A stretch of DNA of 64,000 nt from assembly GCF_001899645.1 (NCBI RefSeq), contig NZ_MKVV01000038.1, positions 2,085-66,084 on the forward strand, read 5' to 3'. Source of the stretch: Pseudonocardia sp. 73-21. GTDB lineage: Bacteria > Actinomycetota > Actinomycetes > Mycobacteriales > Pseudonocardiaceae. The notes under the pieces were generated by a model that saw only the letters and a list, made by a program, of their open reading frames with translations, was not told where the DNA came from and did no database searches. The first letter of the stretch is position 1; each line of letters starts with the position of its first letter. This document shows, piece after piece, positions 51,125 to 62,113 of this stretch. The translations under genes and the position numbers were made by a program.

Positions 51125-53046
51125 TTCATGGCCTCCCCGGCACGGTGTCCGCCGATTTCCTCGCCGGTGTAGTACTTCTTCAGCTCGTCGAGCTCGAACA
51201 GGTCCAGCAGCTCGGGCCGCATCGGCACCTGCTCCTTGCGCACCAGCTCGATGTTGTCCTCGCCCAGCGCCGAGAGCACGAGCAGGATGTGGCGCCAGTC
51301 GGAGTCCATCACCGGGTAGTCGTCGCGGGTGTGCCCGCCCCGGCTCTCCTGACGCTCCAGCGCCGCCTTGCCGACGCACAGCGACACCAGCAGCATGTTG
51401 CGCAGGTCGAGCGCGAGGTGCCAGCTCGGGTTGAACCTGCGCTGCCCGGTGACGCTGACGGTGCGCGTGCGGGTGGCGATGTCCTGCAGGGCCTTGAGCG
51501 CCATCTCCATCTCGTCGGCCTTGCGGATGATGCCGACGAGCTCGTGCATGGTCTTCTGCAGCTCCAGCTGCACCTGGAACGGGTTCTCCCCACCCTCGGT
51601 GGCGCTGGAGAACGGCAGCAACGCCCGCTCGACGGCCGCGTCGACGTCGGCCTGTGCGACCACCGGACGCGACGCCGTGGCGTCCACGTACTCCGCCGCG
51701 CTCTTGCCGCAGCGACGGCCGAACACCAGCAGGTCCGACAGCGAGTTGCCGCCGAGCCGGTTGGAGCCGTGCATGCCGCCGGAGCACTCGCCCGCCGCGA
51801 ACAGGCCGGGGACGATCGACATCCCGGTGTCGGGATCGACCTCCACACCACCCATCACGTAGTGGCAGGTGGGGCCGACCTCCATCGGCTCCTTCGTGAT
51901 GTCGACGTCCGCCAGCTCCTTGAACTGGTGGTACATCGACGGGAGGCGCTTCTGGATCTCCTCGGGCTTCAGGCGCGAGGCGATGTCGAGGAACACGCCG
52001 CCGTGGGGTGACCCGCGGCCCGCCTTGACCTCGGAGTTGATCGCGCGCGCGACCTCGTCACGCGGCAGCAGCTCCGGGGGACGCCGGTTGTTGTCGGCGT
52101 CGGTGTACCAGCGGTCGCCCTCCTCGGGCGTGGTGGCGTACTGGTCCTTGAACACGTCCGGGATGTAGTCGAACATGAACCGCTTGCCCTCGGAGTTCTT
52201 GAGGATCCCGCCGTCACCGCGGACGGACTCGGTGACGAGGATCCCCTTCACCGACGGCGGCCACACCATGCCCGTCGGGTGGAACTGCAGGAACTCCATG
52301 TTGATCAGCGTGGCGCCCGCGCGCAGGGCCAGCGCGTGGCCGTCGCCGGTGTACTCCCAGGAGTTGGACGTCACCGAGTAGCTCTTGCCGATGCCGCCGG
52401 TGGCCAGCACGATCGCCGGGGCGTCGAACTGCACGAACCCGCCGGTGTTGCGGTAGTAGCCGATGCAGCCGGCGATCTTCCCGTCGGCCTTGAACAGCTC
52501 GGTGATCGTGGTCTCGTGGAAGACCCGGATGTTGGCCTCGTAGTCGCCGGTCTCCTTGAAGTCCTCCTGCTGCAGCGACACGATCTTCTGCTGCAGCGTG
52601 CGGATCAGCTCGAGGCCCGTGCGGTCGCCGACGTGCGCGAGACGCGGGTAGGTGTGCCCGCCGAAGTTGCGCTGGCTGATCTTGCCGTCGGGCGTGCGGT
52701 CGAACAGGGCGCCGTAGGTCTCCAGCTCCCAGACACGGTCCGGGGCCTCCTTGGCGTGCAGCTCGGCCATCCGCCAGTTGTTGAGGAACTTCCCGCCGCG
52801 CATGGTGTCGCGGTAGTGGACCATCCAGTTGTCGTTGCTGTTGACGTTGCCCATCGACGCCGCGCAGCCGCCCTCGGCCATCACGGTGTGGGCCTTGCCG
52901 AACAGCGACTTCGAGATGATCGCCGTGCGCTTGCCCTGGCTGCGGGCCTCGATGGCCGCGCGCAGCCCGGCACCGCCGGCACCGATGACGACGACGTCGA
53001 ATTCGTGCTTCTCGATTGCCTCAGTTGAATCAGACACAGTGGTCAT
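51121..53046 (-). CDS. sdhA: succinate dehydrogenase (Sdh1-type) flavoprotein subunit
   Basis: A 641-residue flavoprotein oxidising succinate. FAD-binding VVIGAGGAGLRAAIEARSQG, the covalent-FAD His in KAHTVMAEGGCAAS, HPTGMVWPP and the active-site arginine in GSNRLGGNSLSDLL are present. The type resembles mycobacterial Sdh1 (Rv0248c, from memory). ATG at 53046, 3 bases after the sdhC stop. Confidence 0.94.
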   Translation of the reverse strand: MTTVSDSTEAIEKHEFDVVVIGAGGAGLRAAIEARSQGKRTAIISKSLFGKAHTVMAEGGCAASMGNVNSNDNWMVHYRDTMRGGKFLNNWRMAELHAKEAPDRVWELETYGALFDRTPDGKISQRNFGGHTYPRLAHVGDRTGLELIRTLQQKIVSLQQEDFKETGDYEANIRVFHETTITELFKADGKIAGCIGYYRNTGGFVQFDAPAIVLATGGIGKSYSVTSNSWEYTGDGHALALRAGATLINMEFLQFHPTGMVWPPSVKGILVTESVRGDGGILKNSEGKRFMFDYIPDVFKDQYATTPEEGDRWYTDADNNRRPPELLPRDEVARAINSEVKAGRGSPHGGVFLDIASRLKPEEIQKRLPSMYHQFKELADVDITKEPMEVGPTCHYVMGGVEVDPDTGMSIVPGLFAAGECSGGMHGSNRLGGNSLSDLLVFGRRCGKSAAEYVDATASRPVVAQADVDAAVERALLPFSSATEGGENPFQVQLELQKTMHELVGIIRKADEMEMALKALQDIATRTRTVSVTGQRRFNPSWHLALDLRNMLLVSLCVGKAALERQESRGGHTRDDYPVMDSDWRHILLVLSALGEDNIELVRKEQVPMRPELLDLFELDELKKYYTGEEIGGHRAGEAMK

Positions 53047-53049
53047 TCC

Positions 53050-53850
53050 TTACCCCACGATCCGGAGATCGGAGAACCATCCGGCCGAGACGGCCATGAT
53101 GTAGAAGTCCGTGATGGCCAACGTGGCCAGTGTCGTCCATGCGAGCTGCATGTGCTTGCCGTTGAGCCTGCTCACGAAGCCCCAGGCCTTGTAGCGCATC
53201 GGGTGCTTCGAGAAGTGGTTCAGGCGGCCACCGATGATACTGCGGCACGAGTGGCACGAGATCGTGTACGCCCAGAGCATGATCACGTTGATCAGCAGGA
53301 TGATGTTGCCCAGGCCGAGGCCGAAGCTCCCGTCCTCCTTGATGAACGCCTTGATCGCGTCGTAGGTGTTGATGATCGAGATCAGCGCCGCGATGTAGAA
53401 GAAGTAGCGGTGCAGGTTCTGCCCGAGCAGCGGGAAGCGCGTCTCACCCGTGTACTTCTTGTGCGGCTCGGCCACCGCACACGCGGGCGGCGAGAGCCAG
53501 AACGCCCGGTAGTAGGCCTTGCGGTAGTAGTAGCAGGTGAGCCGGAACAGCAGCAGGAACGGCAGCGTCAGGCTCGCGTAGGGCAGGAACCACACGTCCG
53601 GCAGGAAGCGTCCGAAGTGCGCCGACGCCTCGACACAGCCGTTCGACACGCACGGCGAGTAGAACGGCGTGAGGTAGTTGTACTCCGCGACGAAGTAGTC
53701 CTTCTGCACGAAGGCGCGCACGGTCGCGTAGATGACCCACGCGGCCAGGCCGGTGAAGTTCAGCAGCGGTGGCAGCCACCACCGGTCGGTGCGGAGCGTC
53801 CGGGCCGCGATCTGCGCGCGGCCGAGGGACGCATCTGTGGTGGACGACAC
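53050..53850 (-). CDS. sdhC: succinate dehydrogenase (Sdh1-type) membrane subunit
   Basis: A 266-residue anchor with about five membrane segments (LLNFTGLAAWVIYATVRAF; ASLTLPFLLLFRLTCYYY; YFFYIAALISIINTYDAI; GNIILLINVIMLWAY; TLATLAITDFYIMAV). The cytoplasmic TISCHSCRSIIGGRLNHFSK holds a CHSC motif with a later His; the M. smegmatis Sdh1 anchor has been described with a Rieske-type 2Fe-2S cluster, which this motif may hold. GTG at 53850. Operon sdhC-sdhA-sdhB. Confidence 0.85.
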   Translation of the reverse strand: MSSTTDASLGRAQIAARTLRTDRWWLPPLLNFTGLAAWVIYATVRAFVQKDYFVAEYNYLTPFYSPCVSNGCVEASAHFGRFLPDVWFLPYASLTLPFLLLFRLTCYYYRKAYYRAFWLSPPACAVAEPHKKYTGETRFPLLGQNLHRYFFYIAALISIINTYDAIKAFIKEDGSFGLGLGNIILLINVIMLWAYTISCHSCRSIIGGRLNHFSKHPMRYKAWGFVSRLNGKHMQLAWTTLATLAITDFYIMAVSAGWFSDLRIVG

Positions 53851-53940
53851 GTCGTTGGGTCCTCGTTTCGGGAATCACGGTTCGGAAAGTGATCCGGAGG
53901 GTACGACGGTTGGGGCACGGTTGGTGAGCGGGGGCATACG

Positions 53941-53977
53941 AAAAGCCCGCCTCGTGACAGGGGTCACCAGGCGGGCT
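53941..53977 (-). terminator. intrinsic terminator after the second sdh operon
   Basis: On the minus strand AGCCCGCCT pairs with AGGCGGGCT (53969-53977 with 53944-53952), followed by TTTT. It follows the sdhB2 stop by 21 bases and precedes the Sdh1 operon, so it separates the two operons. The remaining 53851-53940 is the Sdh1 promoter region. Confidence 0.85.
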
Positions 53978-53997
53978 CGTCGTGATCGATACAGACG

Positions 53998-54752
53998 TCA
54001 GGCGATCCTGCCCCGGCCGCTCGTCGCCGCGATGTAGTCGTGGTTGAGCTGGGAGATCACATCGAGCGGGATCTCCTTCGGGCACGACACCGTGCACGCC
54101 CCGGTGTTGGTGCAGCCGCCGAAGCCCTCGGCGTCGTGCTGCTCGACCATCCGCACCACACGGCCGTCGCGTTCGGGCTGGCCCTGCGGCAGCTCACCGA
54201 GGTGGGTGATCTTCGCGCCGAGGAACAGCGACCCCGACCCGTTCGGACACGCCGCCACGCACGCGCCGCAGCCGATGCACGCGGCCGCGGTGAACGCGCG
54301 GTCGGCGTGGACCTTCGGCACCGGGGTGGCGTGGGCGTCGGGCGCGGCCCCCGTGGGGACGCTGACGTAGCCGCCCGCCTGGATGATGCGGTCGAACGCG
54401 CTGCGGTCCACGACCAGGTCCTTGATCACCGGGAACGCCGCCGCGCGCCACGGCTCGATGGTGATCGTCTCGCCGTCGCGGAAGTGGCGCAGGTGCAGCT
54501 GGCAGGCCGTGGTGGCCTTCTGCGGGCCGTGCGGGTGGCCGTTGATCACCATCGAGCACGAGCCGCAGATGCCCTCGCGGCAGTCGTGGTCGAACGCCAC
54601 CGGCTCGTCGCCCGAGAGGATGAGCTTCTCGTTGAGCACGTCGAGCAGCTCCAGGAACGACATGTCCTCGTCGGCGTCGTCGACCTGGTAGCCGACCATC
54701 GTGCCCGTGGCGTCGGCGTCGCTCTGGCGCCAGATCTTGAGCGTGAGTCTCA

Positions 54753-54753
<1 letters not shown>
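53998..54753 (-). CDS. sdhB: succinate dehydrogenase/fumarate reductase iron-sulfur subunit (second complex)
   Basis: A 251-residue subunit distinct from the first. 2Fe-2S motif [16 protein letters not shown], then [14 protein letters not shown] and [19 protein letters not shown]. This is the type found with the b558 SdhC. The start ATG overlaps the sdhA2 stop (TAATG). Last gene of the second operon. Confidence 0.92.
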
Positions 54754-56693
<1,940 letters not shown>

Positions 56694-56710
56694 GCGTACT
56701 GCTCCCTTTC

Positions 56711-57421
56711 TCAGGCAACCAATCCGAAGGTGACGGCGAACGGGACGGCCAGGAACCCGACGGTGAGCACGACCGCGATCACCGTCGAGGTGACCTTCTG
56801 GGCGTGCCGGCGGGCACCGGAGGAGTGCCCCAGCGTCTGCAGGGCGCTCCAGATGCCGTGGCGCAGGTGGAAACCGACCGCGACCACGGCGAGCGTGTAG
56901 AAGAGCGTGACGTACCAGCGGCTCGGGGCGAAGTCGCTCACGACGTTGTCGTAGACCGCGCCCCCGACGCCGTTCGGGTTCAGCGTGCCCGTCGTCAGGT
57001 CGAGGATGTGGTAGACGATGAACAGCAGGATGATCACGCCGCCCCACCGCATCGTCCGCGCGGCGTAGGAGCCGGGTGTCTTCGGCGTGGCCGCGTACCT
57101 GACCGGCCGCGCCCTGGCCGCGCGGCGGGCCAGGATCGTGGCGGAGACGATGTGCAGGACGATCGACACCGTCAGGACCACGCGGATGATCCACAGCAGC
57201 GTCGAGTACGGCAGCGCGGGCTCACCGACGGTGCGCAGGAACTCCGCGTAGGTGTCCAGCTCGCTCCGGCCCAGGAAGATCTTGAGATTGCCGATCATGT
57301 GCAGGACGAGGTAGAGCACCGAGATCGCGCCCGTCACCGCCATCACGATCTTGAGCTGCAGTGAGGTGTTCCTGAGCCGCCGCACACCTGCGCCACCAGG
57401 GCGCTTCTGGACCGTCACCAT
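56711..57421 (-). CDS. sdhC: succinate dehydrogenase cytochrome b558 subunit
   Basis: A 236-residue di-heme-type anchor with five membrane segments and the heme-ligand-type histidines in [36 protein letters not shown] and [14 protein letters not shown]. Resembles the single-gene b558 family. ATG at 57421. First gene of sdhC-sdhA-sdhB and divergent from the LysR gene, which probably regulates it. Confidence 0.9.
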   Translation of the reverse strand: MVTVQKRPGGAGVRRLRNTSLQLKIVMAVTGAISVLYLVLHMIGNLKIFLGRSELDTYAEFLRTVGEPALPYSTLLWIIRVVLTVSIVLHIVSATILARRAARARPVRYAATPKTPGSYAARTMRWGGVIILLFIVYHILDLTTGTLNPNGVGGAVYDNVVSDFAPSRWYVTLFYTLAVVAVGFHLRHGIWSALQTLGHSSGARRHAQKVTSTVIAVVLTVGFLAVPFAVTFGLVA

Positions 57422-57480
57422 GGACGCAAGGATGAGTATCGCTTCCGATCATCGTCCAATGCATCCACCGGCCGTAATCC

Positions 57481-57495
57481 ATAGCGTTACGCTAT
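57481..57495. promoter_or_regulatory. LysR-type operator candidate
   Basis: ATAGCG-TTA-CGCTAT, a perfect palindrome with the T-N11-A pattern of LysR sites, ends 4 bases before the LysR ATG in the 78-base gap to sdhC2. It probably serves autoregulation and control of the second sdh operon. Confidence 0.65.
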
Positions 57496-57499
57496 TCCC

Positions 57500-58447
57500 A
57501 TGACGCTGCAGCAGCTCTCGTACTTCGTCGCGGTCGCGGATGTGCGCAGCTTCACCCGGGCGGCCGACTCCGTCGGAGTGGCCCAGCCCACGCTGTCGCG
57601 CCAGCTCAGGGCCCTCGAGGCCGACCTGGGCTCCCCGCTGATCGACCGCGGCGGGCGCGACGGGCCCGTCCTGACCCCCGCCGGGGAGGCGGTCCTCCCG
57701 TTGGCCCGGCGGATGCTGGCCGACATGGAGACCGCGCGCGTCGCCGTGGCCGACATCGTCGGGCTCCGCCGGGGTCGCGTCCGCGTGGGCGCCACCCCGT
57801 CGCTGTGCATCGGCGTGCTGGCCGACGTGCTGCGTGTCTTCCACTCGACGTATCCCGACATCCAGCTGGAGCTGGTCGAGAGCGGGTCGCAGCCGCTCGT
57901 GCGGTCGCTGGTGCGTGGCGAGATCGACGTGGCGATGGTGATCGTGCCGCCGGCCGGGGTCGACCAGGCTCTGCACACAACGCCGCTACTGCGCGAGCGG
58001 CTGTCGGTGGCGTCGCCGGCGTCGGGCCGCTCACCGGGCTCGCGGGGGTCGATGGGGATGCAGGAGCTGGCCCGCCGACCGCTGGTGGTGCCGCGGGAGG
58101 GCTACGACGTGCGGGAGACGACGCTGCAGGCGTTCGCCGACGCGGGTGCGACGCCGCGGTTCGCCGTGCAGGGCGGGGAGATGGACGCCGTGCTGCGGAT
58201 GGTCGAGGCCGGCACCGGGGTGGCGGTGGTGCCGGACCTCGTGTTCGCCGGACGGCCGCGGCTGCGCCGGACGGTCCTGACGCCGGCGCTGTACCGGACG
58301 GTCGCGCTGGCCCGGCGGGCCGATCTCGTGCCCACCCAGGCGGTGAAGGCGTTCCGCGACACGCTGCTCACGTTCCTGTCGGACCTGTCGGCGGCGGGCG
58401 GTTTCCCCGGCGACGTGCAGGTGCTGAGACGACCCGATCCGGCCTAA
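57500..58447 (+). CDS. LysR-family transcriptional regulator
   Basis: A 315-residue regulator. HTH MTLQQLSYFVAVADVRSFTR and VAQPTLSRQLRALEADLGSP, then a C-terminal inducer-binding domain (VRVGATPSLCIGVLADVLRV). ATG at 57500. Divergent from sdhC2 with a palindrome in between, so the target is probably that operon; the inducer is unknown (a C4-dicarboxylate would make sense). Confidence 0.88.
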   Translation: MTLQQLSYFVAVADVRSFTRAADSVGVAQPTLSRQLRALEADLGSPLIDRGGRDGPVLTPAGEAVLPLARRMLADMETARVAVADIVGLRRGRVRVGATPSLCIGVLADVLRVFHSTYPDIQLELVESGSQPLVRSLVRGEIDVAMVIVPPAGVDQALHTTPLLRERLSVASPASGRSPGSRGSMGMQELARRPLVVPREGYDVRETTLQAFADAGATPRFAVQGGEMDAVLRMVEAGTGVAVVPDLVFAGRPRLRRTVLTPALYRTVALARRADLVPTQAVKAFRDTLLTFLSDLSAAGGFPGDVQVLRRPDPA

Positions 58448-58456
58448 CCTCTCCGT

Positions 58457-59176
58457 GTGCCCGCCGACATCCACTTCTACTTCGACCCGGTGTGTCCCTT
58501 CGCCTGGATGACCAGCAAGTGGGTGCGCCAGGTGCAGGCCCAGCGCGACTACACCGTCGAGTGGCGGTTCATCTCGCTGCGGCTGCTCAACAGCCACATC
58601 GACTACGACGCCCACTTCCCGCCGGAGTACGAGGCCGGCCACACCGCCGGCCTGCGTCTGCTGCGGGTGGCGGCGGCGACCCGGGCCGACCGGGGCCCGG
58701 ACGCCGTGGCCACCCTGTACGCCGCACTGGGCTCGGCGATCTTCGACAGCCCGTCCTCCTCCGACAACACCGACGGGGCCCGTGGCACGCGGCCGTTCCT
58801 GGTCCCGGTGCTGGAGGCGTCGGGGTTGCCCGCATCCCTGGCCGACGCACTGGACGACGCGAGCTGGGACGAGCAGATCCAGGCCGGGACCGACGAGGCG
58901 CTCGCCCTGACCGGCAAGGACGTCGGGACCCCGATCCTGCACTTCGAGCCGCCCACCGGGGTCGCGTTCTTCGGGCCGGTGATCAGCCGCCTGCCTTCGG
59001 ACACCGAGGCGGGTGAGCTGTGGGACCACGTGATCGCCCTGGCCCGCTTCCCCGGCTTCGCCGAGATCAAGCGGAGCCTGCGCGAGCGGCCCCAGCTGCG
59101 GGCGTTCGGCGTCGCCGAGGACGAGGCCGGGAAGCAGGAGGACTGGCACGGCGGGAGTCGGCGGCAGAAGAAGTAG
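58457..59176 (+). CDS. DsbA-family oxidoreductase (mycothiol-dependent nitroreductase-like, CPFA)
   Basis: A 239-residue thioredoxin-fold protein like M. tuberculosis Rv2466c: FYFDPVCPFAWMTSKWV, then SLRLLNSHIDYD and VGTPILHFEPPTGVAFFGPV. The family active site is CPWC-like; here it is CPFA, so the second cysteine is missing. The single Cys could still work by mixed disulfide with mycothiol. GTG at 58457, ten bases after the LysR stop, so perhaps one transcript. Confidence 0.8.
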   Translation: MPADIHFYFDPVCPFAWMTSKWVRQVQAQRDYTVEWRFISLRLLNSHIDYDAHFPPEYEAGHTAGLRLLRVAAATRADRGPDAVATLYAALGSAIFDSPSSSDNTDGARGTRPFLVPVLEASGLPASLADALDDASWDEQIQAGTDEALALTGKDVGTPILHFEPPTGVAFFGPVISRLPSDTEAGELWDHVIALARFPGFAEIKRSLRERPQLRAFGVAEDEAGKQEDWHGGSRRQKK

Positions 59177-59550
59177 CCGTGATCGCCAGGAGCGGGCAGG
59201 GAAGGCCACATCCGGCCGACCGGTACCCACTCCCCGCGATCATGGACCGGATCGCGGTGCCGGCCGGGGACGGATGGCGCGGCCGACCTCAGGGTCCACC
59301 GACGGATGGTTCCGGGCGGGACTGACCCAGTGGCGAGCGCGGTCGGGGGCGCCGTGAGGCGGGGAGCGCTCCGATCGCGGCCATGATGAGGCCGGGTCGA
59401 CCCTGGGCAGCGGCCACCGACATCTCGTCGACGACTGCGTCCCGGCGCCCCGCGTCCTCCTCGACCGGCATCTCGGGACCGGGGACCGCGCCGGGGACGG
59501 CTCCGTGTCCCCAGCCGGTGACCACGATCGGGCCGGAGCCGGCCCCGGCG
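59177..59550. other. non-coding gap between the DsbA-like gene and recX
   Basis: 374 bases between convergent genes. The minus-strand frame of 59344-59480 shows a protein-like stretch (VVTGWGHGAVPGAVPGPEM) but no recognisable family or ribosome site. No hairpin of the two repeat families is present. I see no supported feature here. Confidence 0.5.
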
Positions 59551-60636
59551 TCAGTCGACCGGGTCGGTGCCCAGCTCGTCGATCTCCGCGCCGTGGGCGG
59601 CCAGGGCCTCACGGACGACCCGGTAGGCGACGCCGCCGCCGTAGCCCTTGCGGGCGAGCATGCCGACCAGGCGGGTGGCGGCCTTCTTGCGCAGCTCGGG
59701 GGTGTCGGCGGGGACGGTGCGCAGCTTGCGGTCGACCAGCTCGCGGGCGCGGCGCTCCTCCGACTCCTGGTCGACCTCCTCCAGGGCCTCGCTCGCCACC
59801 TCGTCGTCGACGCCCTTGCGGCGCAGCTCCATCGCGATGGCGCGGCGGGCCAGGCCGCGGTGGTTGTGACGCGAGCGCACCCACTGCCCGGCGAAGGCGG
59901 CGTCGTCGATGAGGCCGACCTCGTCGAACCGTTCCAGCACGCCGTCGGCCACCTCGTCGGGCACACCCTTGCGCGCGAGGGCCTGGGTGAGCTCCTGGCG
60001 GGTGCGGGCCCGGTCGGAGAGCAGGCGGAGGCAGATCTCCTTGGCCGCCGCGACGGGGTCGGCGTCGGGATCGAGCTCGGCCGGCCTCCCCCGGCTGCCG
60101 AAACCGCCCCCGCCGCGCCGCGCCGACCGGTCCTCCGAACGGCCGCGCCCGCGGGATCCGGTGCCGGTCGCCTCGTTCCCGTCGGGAGGCCCGACCGGGT
60201 CGATGGGTGCGACGGGATCGGTCCGACCGGCGGCGTGCGGGCGGGAGCGTGGCGCCGGCCCCGGCGGCTCGGCCGCATCCGGACGCGGCACCGCGGCACG
60301 GCGCCGCGGGCTCCTGCCTCCGGGCGTGGCCGATCGCCGACCACGCCCGCCCGGCGCGAGGCCGGTGAGCTCGGCCGCCCGGAACACAGCTGCTGGAGCG
60401 GCGTCCAGACCGGCGATGTCGGCGACCTCGGCGGCCCCGGCCGCCGTCGTGCCGTGGTCGTCCGCCTCCCCCACCGGCGCAACGGGTGCGGCAGCCGGGG
60501 CGTCGAGCCGGTCGAACATCCCGGGCCGGTCGGCCGCCGGATCCGACCGGTGGACGGGATCCCCGCCGAAGCTCGCCACCGGCGCCGCCCGCTCCGGCTC
60601 GGCGACCTCGTCGAGGCGGACGACCCGTGGTGTCAT
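59551..60636 (-). CDS. recX: RecX with long N-terminal extension
   Basis: A 361-residue protein. Residues from about 195 are RecX: AAKEICLRLLSDRARTRQEL, AFAGQWVRSRHNHRGLARRA, VVREALAAHGAEIDELG; it regulates RecA. The first 190 residues are a low-complexity Pro/Ala/Arg/Gly extension, absent from most RecX proteins (150-200 residues). The ATG at 60636 lies 2 bases after the recA stop, supporting coupling and this start. Confidence 0.88.
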   Translation of the reverse strand: MTPRVVRLDEVAEPERAAPVASFGGDPVHRSDPAADRPGMFDRLDAPAAAPVAPVGEADDHGTTAAGAAEVADIAGLDAAPAAVFRAAELTGLAPGGRGRRSATPGGRSPRRRAAVPRPDAAEPPGPAPRSRPHAAGRTDPVAPIDPVGPPDGNEATGTGSRGRGRSEDRSARRGGGGFGSRGRPAELDPDADPVAAAKEICLRLLSDRARTRQELTQALARKGVPDEVADGVLERFDEVGLIDDAAFAGQWVRSRHNHRGLARRAIAMELRRKGVDDEVASEALEEVDQESEERRARELVDRKLRTVPADTPELRKKAATRLVGMLARKGYGGGVAYRVVREALAAHGAEIDELGTDPVD

Positions 60637-60638
60637 GC

Positions 60639-61688
60639 TCAGAAGTCGACCGGCGCGGGCAGCGGGGCCGCCTCGGCGTCGAGCACGGGGCCGATGCCGA
60701 GCTTCTCCTTGATGCGCTTCTCGATCTCGGCCGCGACGTCGGGGTTCTCCTTGAGGAACTTGCGGGCGTTCTCCTTGCCCTGCCCCATCTGGTCGCCCTC
60801 GTAGGTGTACCAGGCGCCCGACTTCCGGACGATGCCCTGCTCCACGCCCACGTCGACCAGCGAGCCCTCGCGGCTGATGCCGACGCCGTAGAGGATGTCG
60901 AACTCCGCCTGCTTGAACGGCGGCGCGACCTTGTTCTTGACGACCTTGACGCGGGTGCGGTTGCCGACCGAGTCGGAACCGTCCTTGAGCGTCTCGATGC
61001 GGCGGATGTCGAGGCGCACGGAGGCGTAGAACTTGAGCGCCTTGCCACCCGTGGTGGTCTCCGGCGAGCCGAACATGACGCCGATCTTCTCGCGCAGCTG
61101 GTTGATGAAGATCATCGTGGTGCCGGAGTTGCTGAGCGCACCGGTGATCTTGCGCAGCGCCTGGCTCATGAGCCGGGCCTGGAGGCCGACGTGGCTGTCG
61201 CCCATCTCGCCCTCGATCTCCGCGCGGGGCACCAGCGCCGCCACCGAGTCGACGACGATGATGTCGAGCGCACCGGAGCGGATCAGCATGTCGGCGATCT
61301 CGAGCGCCTGCTCACCCGTGTCGGGCTGGGAGACGAGCAGGGCGTCGGTGTCGACCCCCAGCGCCTTGGCGTACTCGGGGTCGAGCGCGTGCTCGGCGTC
61401 GATGAAGGCGGCGATGCCGCCGGCGGCCTGGGCACTGGCCACGGCGTGCAGTGCGACCGTGGTCTTACCGCTGGACTCCGGGCCGTAGATCTCCACGACG
61501 CGGCCGCGGGGCAGGCCGCCCACGCCGAGCGCGACGTCGAGGGCGATGGAGCCCGTGGGGATGACGCCGATGGGCGGACGGGTGTCGTCGCCCAGGCGCA
61601 TCACGGAGCCCTTGCCGTGGTTCTTCTCGATCTGCGCGAGCGCGAGCTCGAGGGCCTTCGCGCGGTCGGGCGTGGATGCGGGTGCCAT
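60639..61688 (-). CDS. recA: recombinase RecA
   Basis: A 349-residue recombinase and LexA co-protease. Walker [15 protein letters not shown], Walker [15 protein letters not shown]2-like region and the conserved [14 protein letters not shown] are intact. No intein (unlike M. tuberculosis RecA). ATG at 61688. Upstream lies a LexA box, downstream recX. Confidence 0.97.
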   Translation of the reverse strand: MAPASTPDRAKALELALAQIEKNHGKGSVMRLGDDTRPPIGVIPTGSIALDVALGVGGLPRGRVVEIYGPESSGKTTVALHAVASAQAAGGIAAFIDAEHALDPEYAKALGVDTDALLVSQPDTGEQALEIADMLIRSGALDIIVVDSVAALVPRAEIEGEMGDSHVGLQARLMSQALRKITGALSNSGTTMIFINQLREKIGVMFGSPETTTGGKALKFYASVRLDIRRIETLKDGSDSVGNRTRVKVVKNKVAPPFKQAEFDILYGVGISREGSLVDVGVEQGIVRKSGAWYTYEGDQMGQGKENARKFLKENPDVAAEIEKRIKEKLGIGPVLDAEAAPLPAPVDF

Positions 61689-61816
61689 CGTCGGGTCTCC
61701 ACCTCAGTGATCGGGACGGTCTGTCGGTCTGTCGTCGACGGTAGGGGGGACCACCGACAATCCGTGGACGCGATGCGGATCTGTGGACAGTCACACCGCG
61801 ATGTGGACAGAGACTA

Positions 61817-61832
61817 GCGAACGCCTGTTCGA
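61817..61832 (-). promoter_or_regulatory. LexA (SOS) box of recA
   Basis: GCGAAC-GCCT-GTTCGA, a full match to CGAAC-N4-GTTCG, 129 bases before the recA start. It ties recA to LexA encoded at 27238. Confidence 0.85.
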
Positions 61833-61890
61833 CCGGCGACATCGACACGCCGAACGTCTACGATGCCGCGCCCAGCGGCGGGCTCGGAGG

Positions 61891-62085
61891 TCAACGTCGG
61901 GCCGGCGGCACGTCGTAGACCTCGCACACCGCGGCCCACACGTCCTTCGGGTCGTACCCGAACTCGATCGCCTGCTCCACCGTGCGGTCCCCGAGCTGGG
62001 CGAACACGTGGTCGTGGGACACCGACGAGGCCCGGGCCGGGCCGAACTCCGTCTCCATGAGCTCGCGGAAGTAGGTCAGTCGCAC
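61891..62085 (-). CDS. DUF3046 family protein
   Basis: A 64-residue protein: RLTYFRELMETEFGPARASS, HDHVFAQLGDRTVEQAIEFG, PKDVWAAVCEVYDVPPARR. It is conserved directly upstream of recA in actinobacteria (Rv2738c, from memory), without known function. GTG at 62085. Divergent from the CoA-transferase, with 28 bases between. Confidence 0.85.
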   Translation of the reverse strand: MRLTYFRELMETEFGPARASSVSHDHVFAQLGDRTVEQAIEFGYDPKDVWAAVCEVYDVPPARR

Positions 62086-62113
62086 CCGACCACGGTAATG
62101 GCAGGGTGGGGGC

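Noticed and set aside
59344-59480. Short protein-like minus-strand frame after recX
   Set aside because: No ribosome site, no start near it, no family recognised.
60639-61688. RecA intein
   Set aside because: M. tuberculosis RecA has one, but this RecA is of normal length with no insertion.
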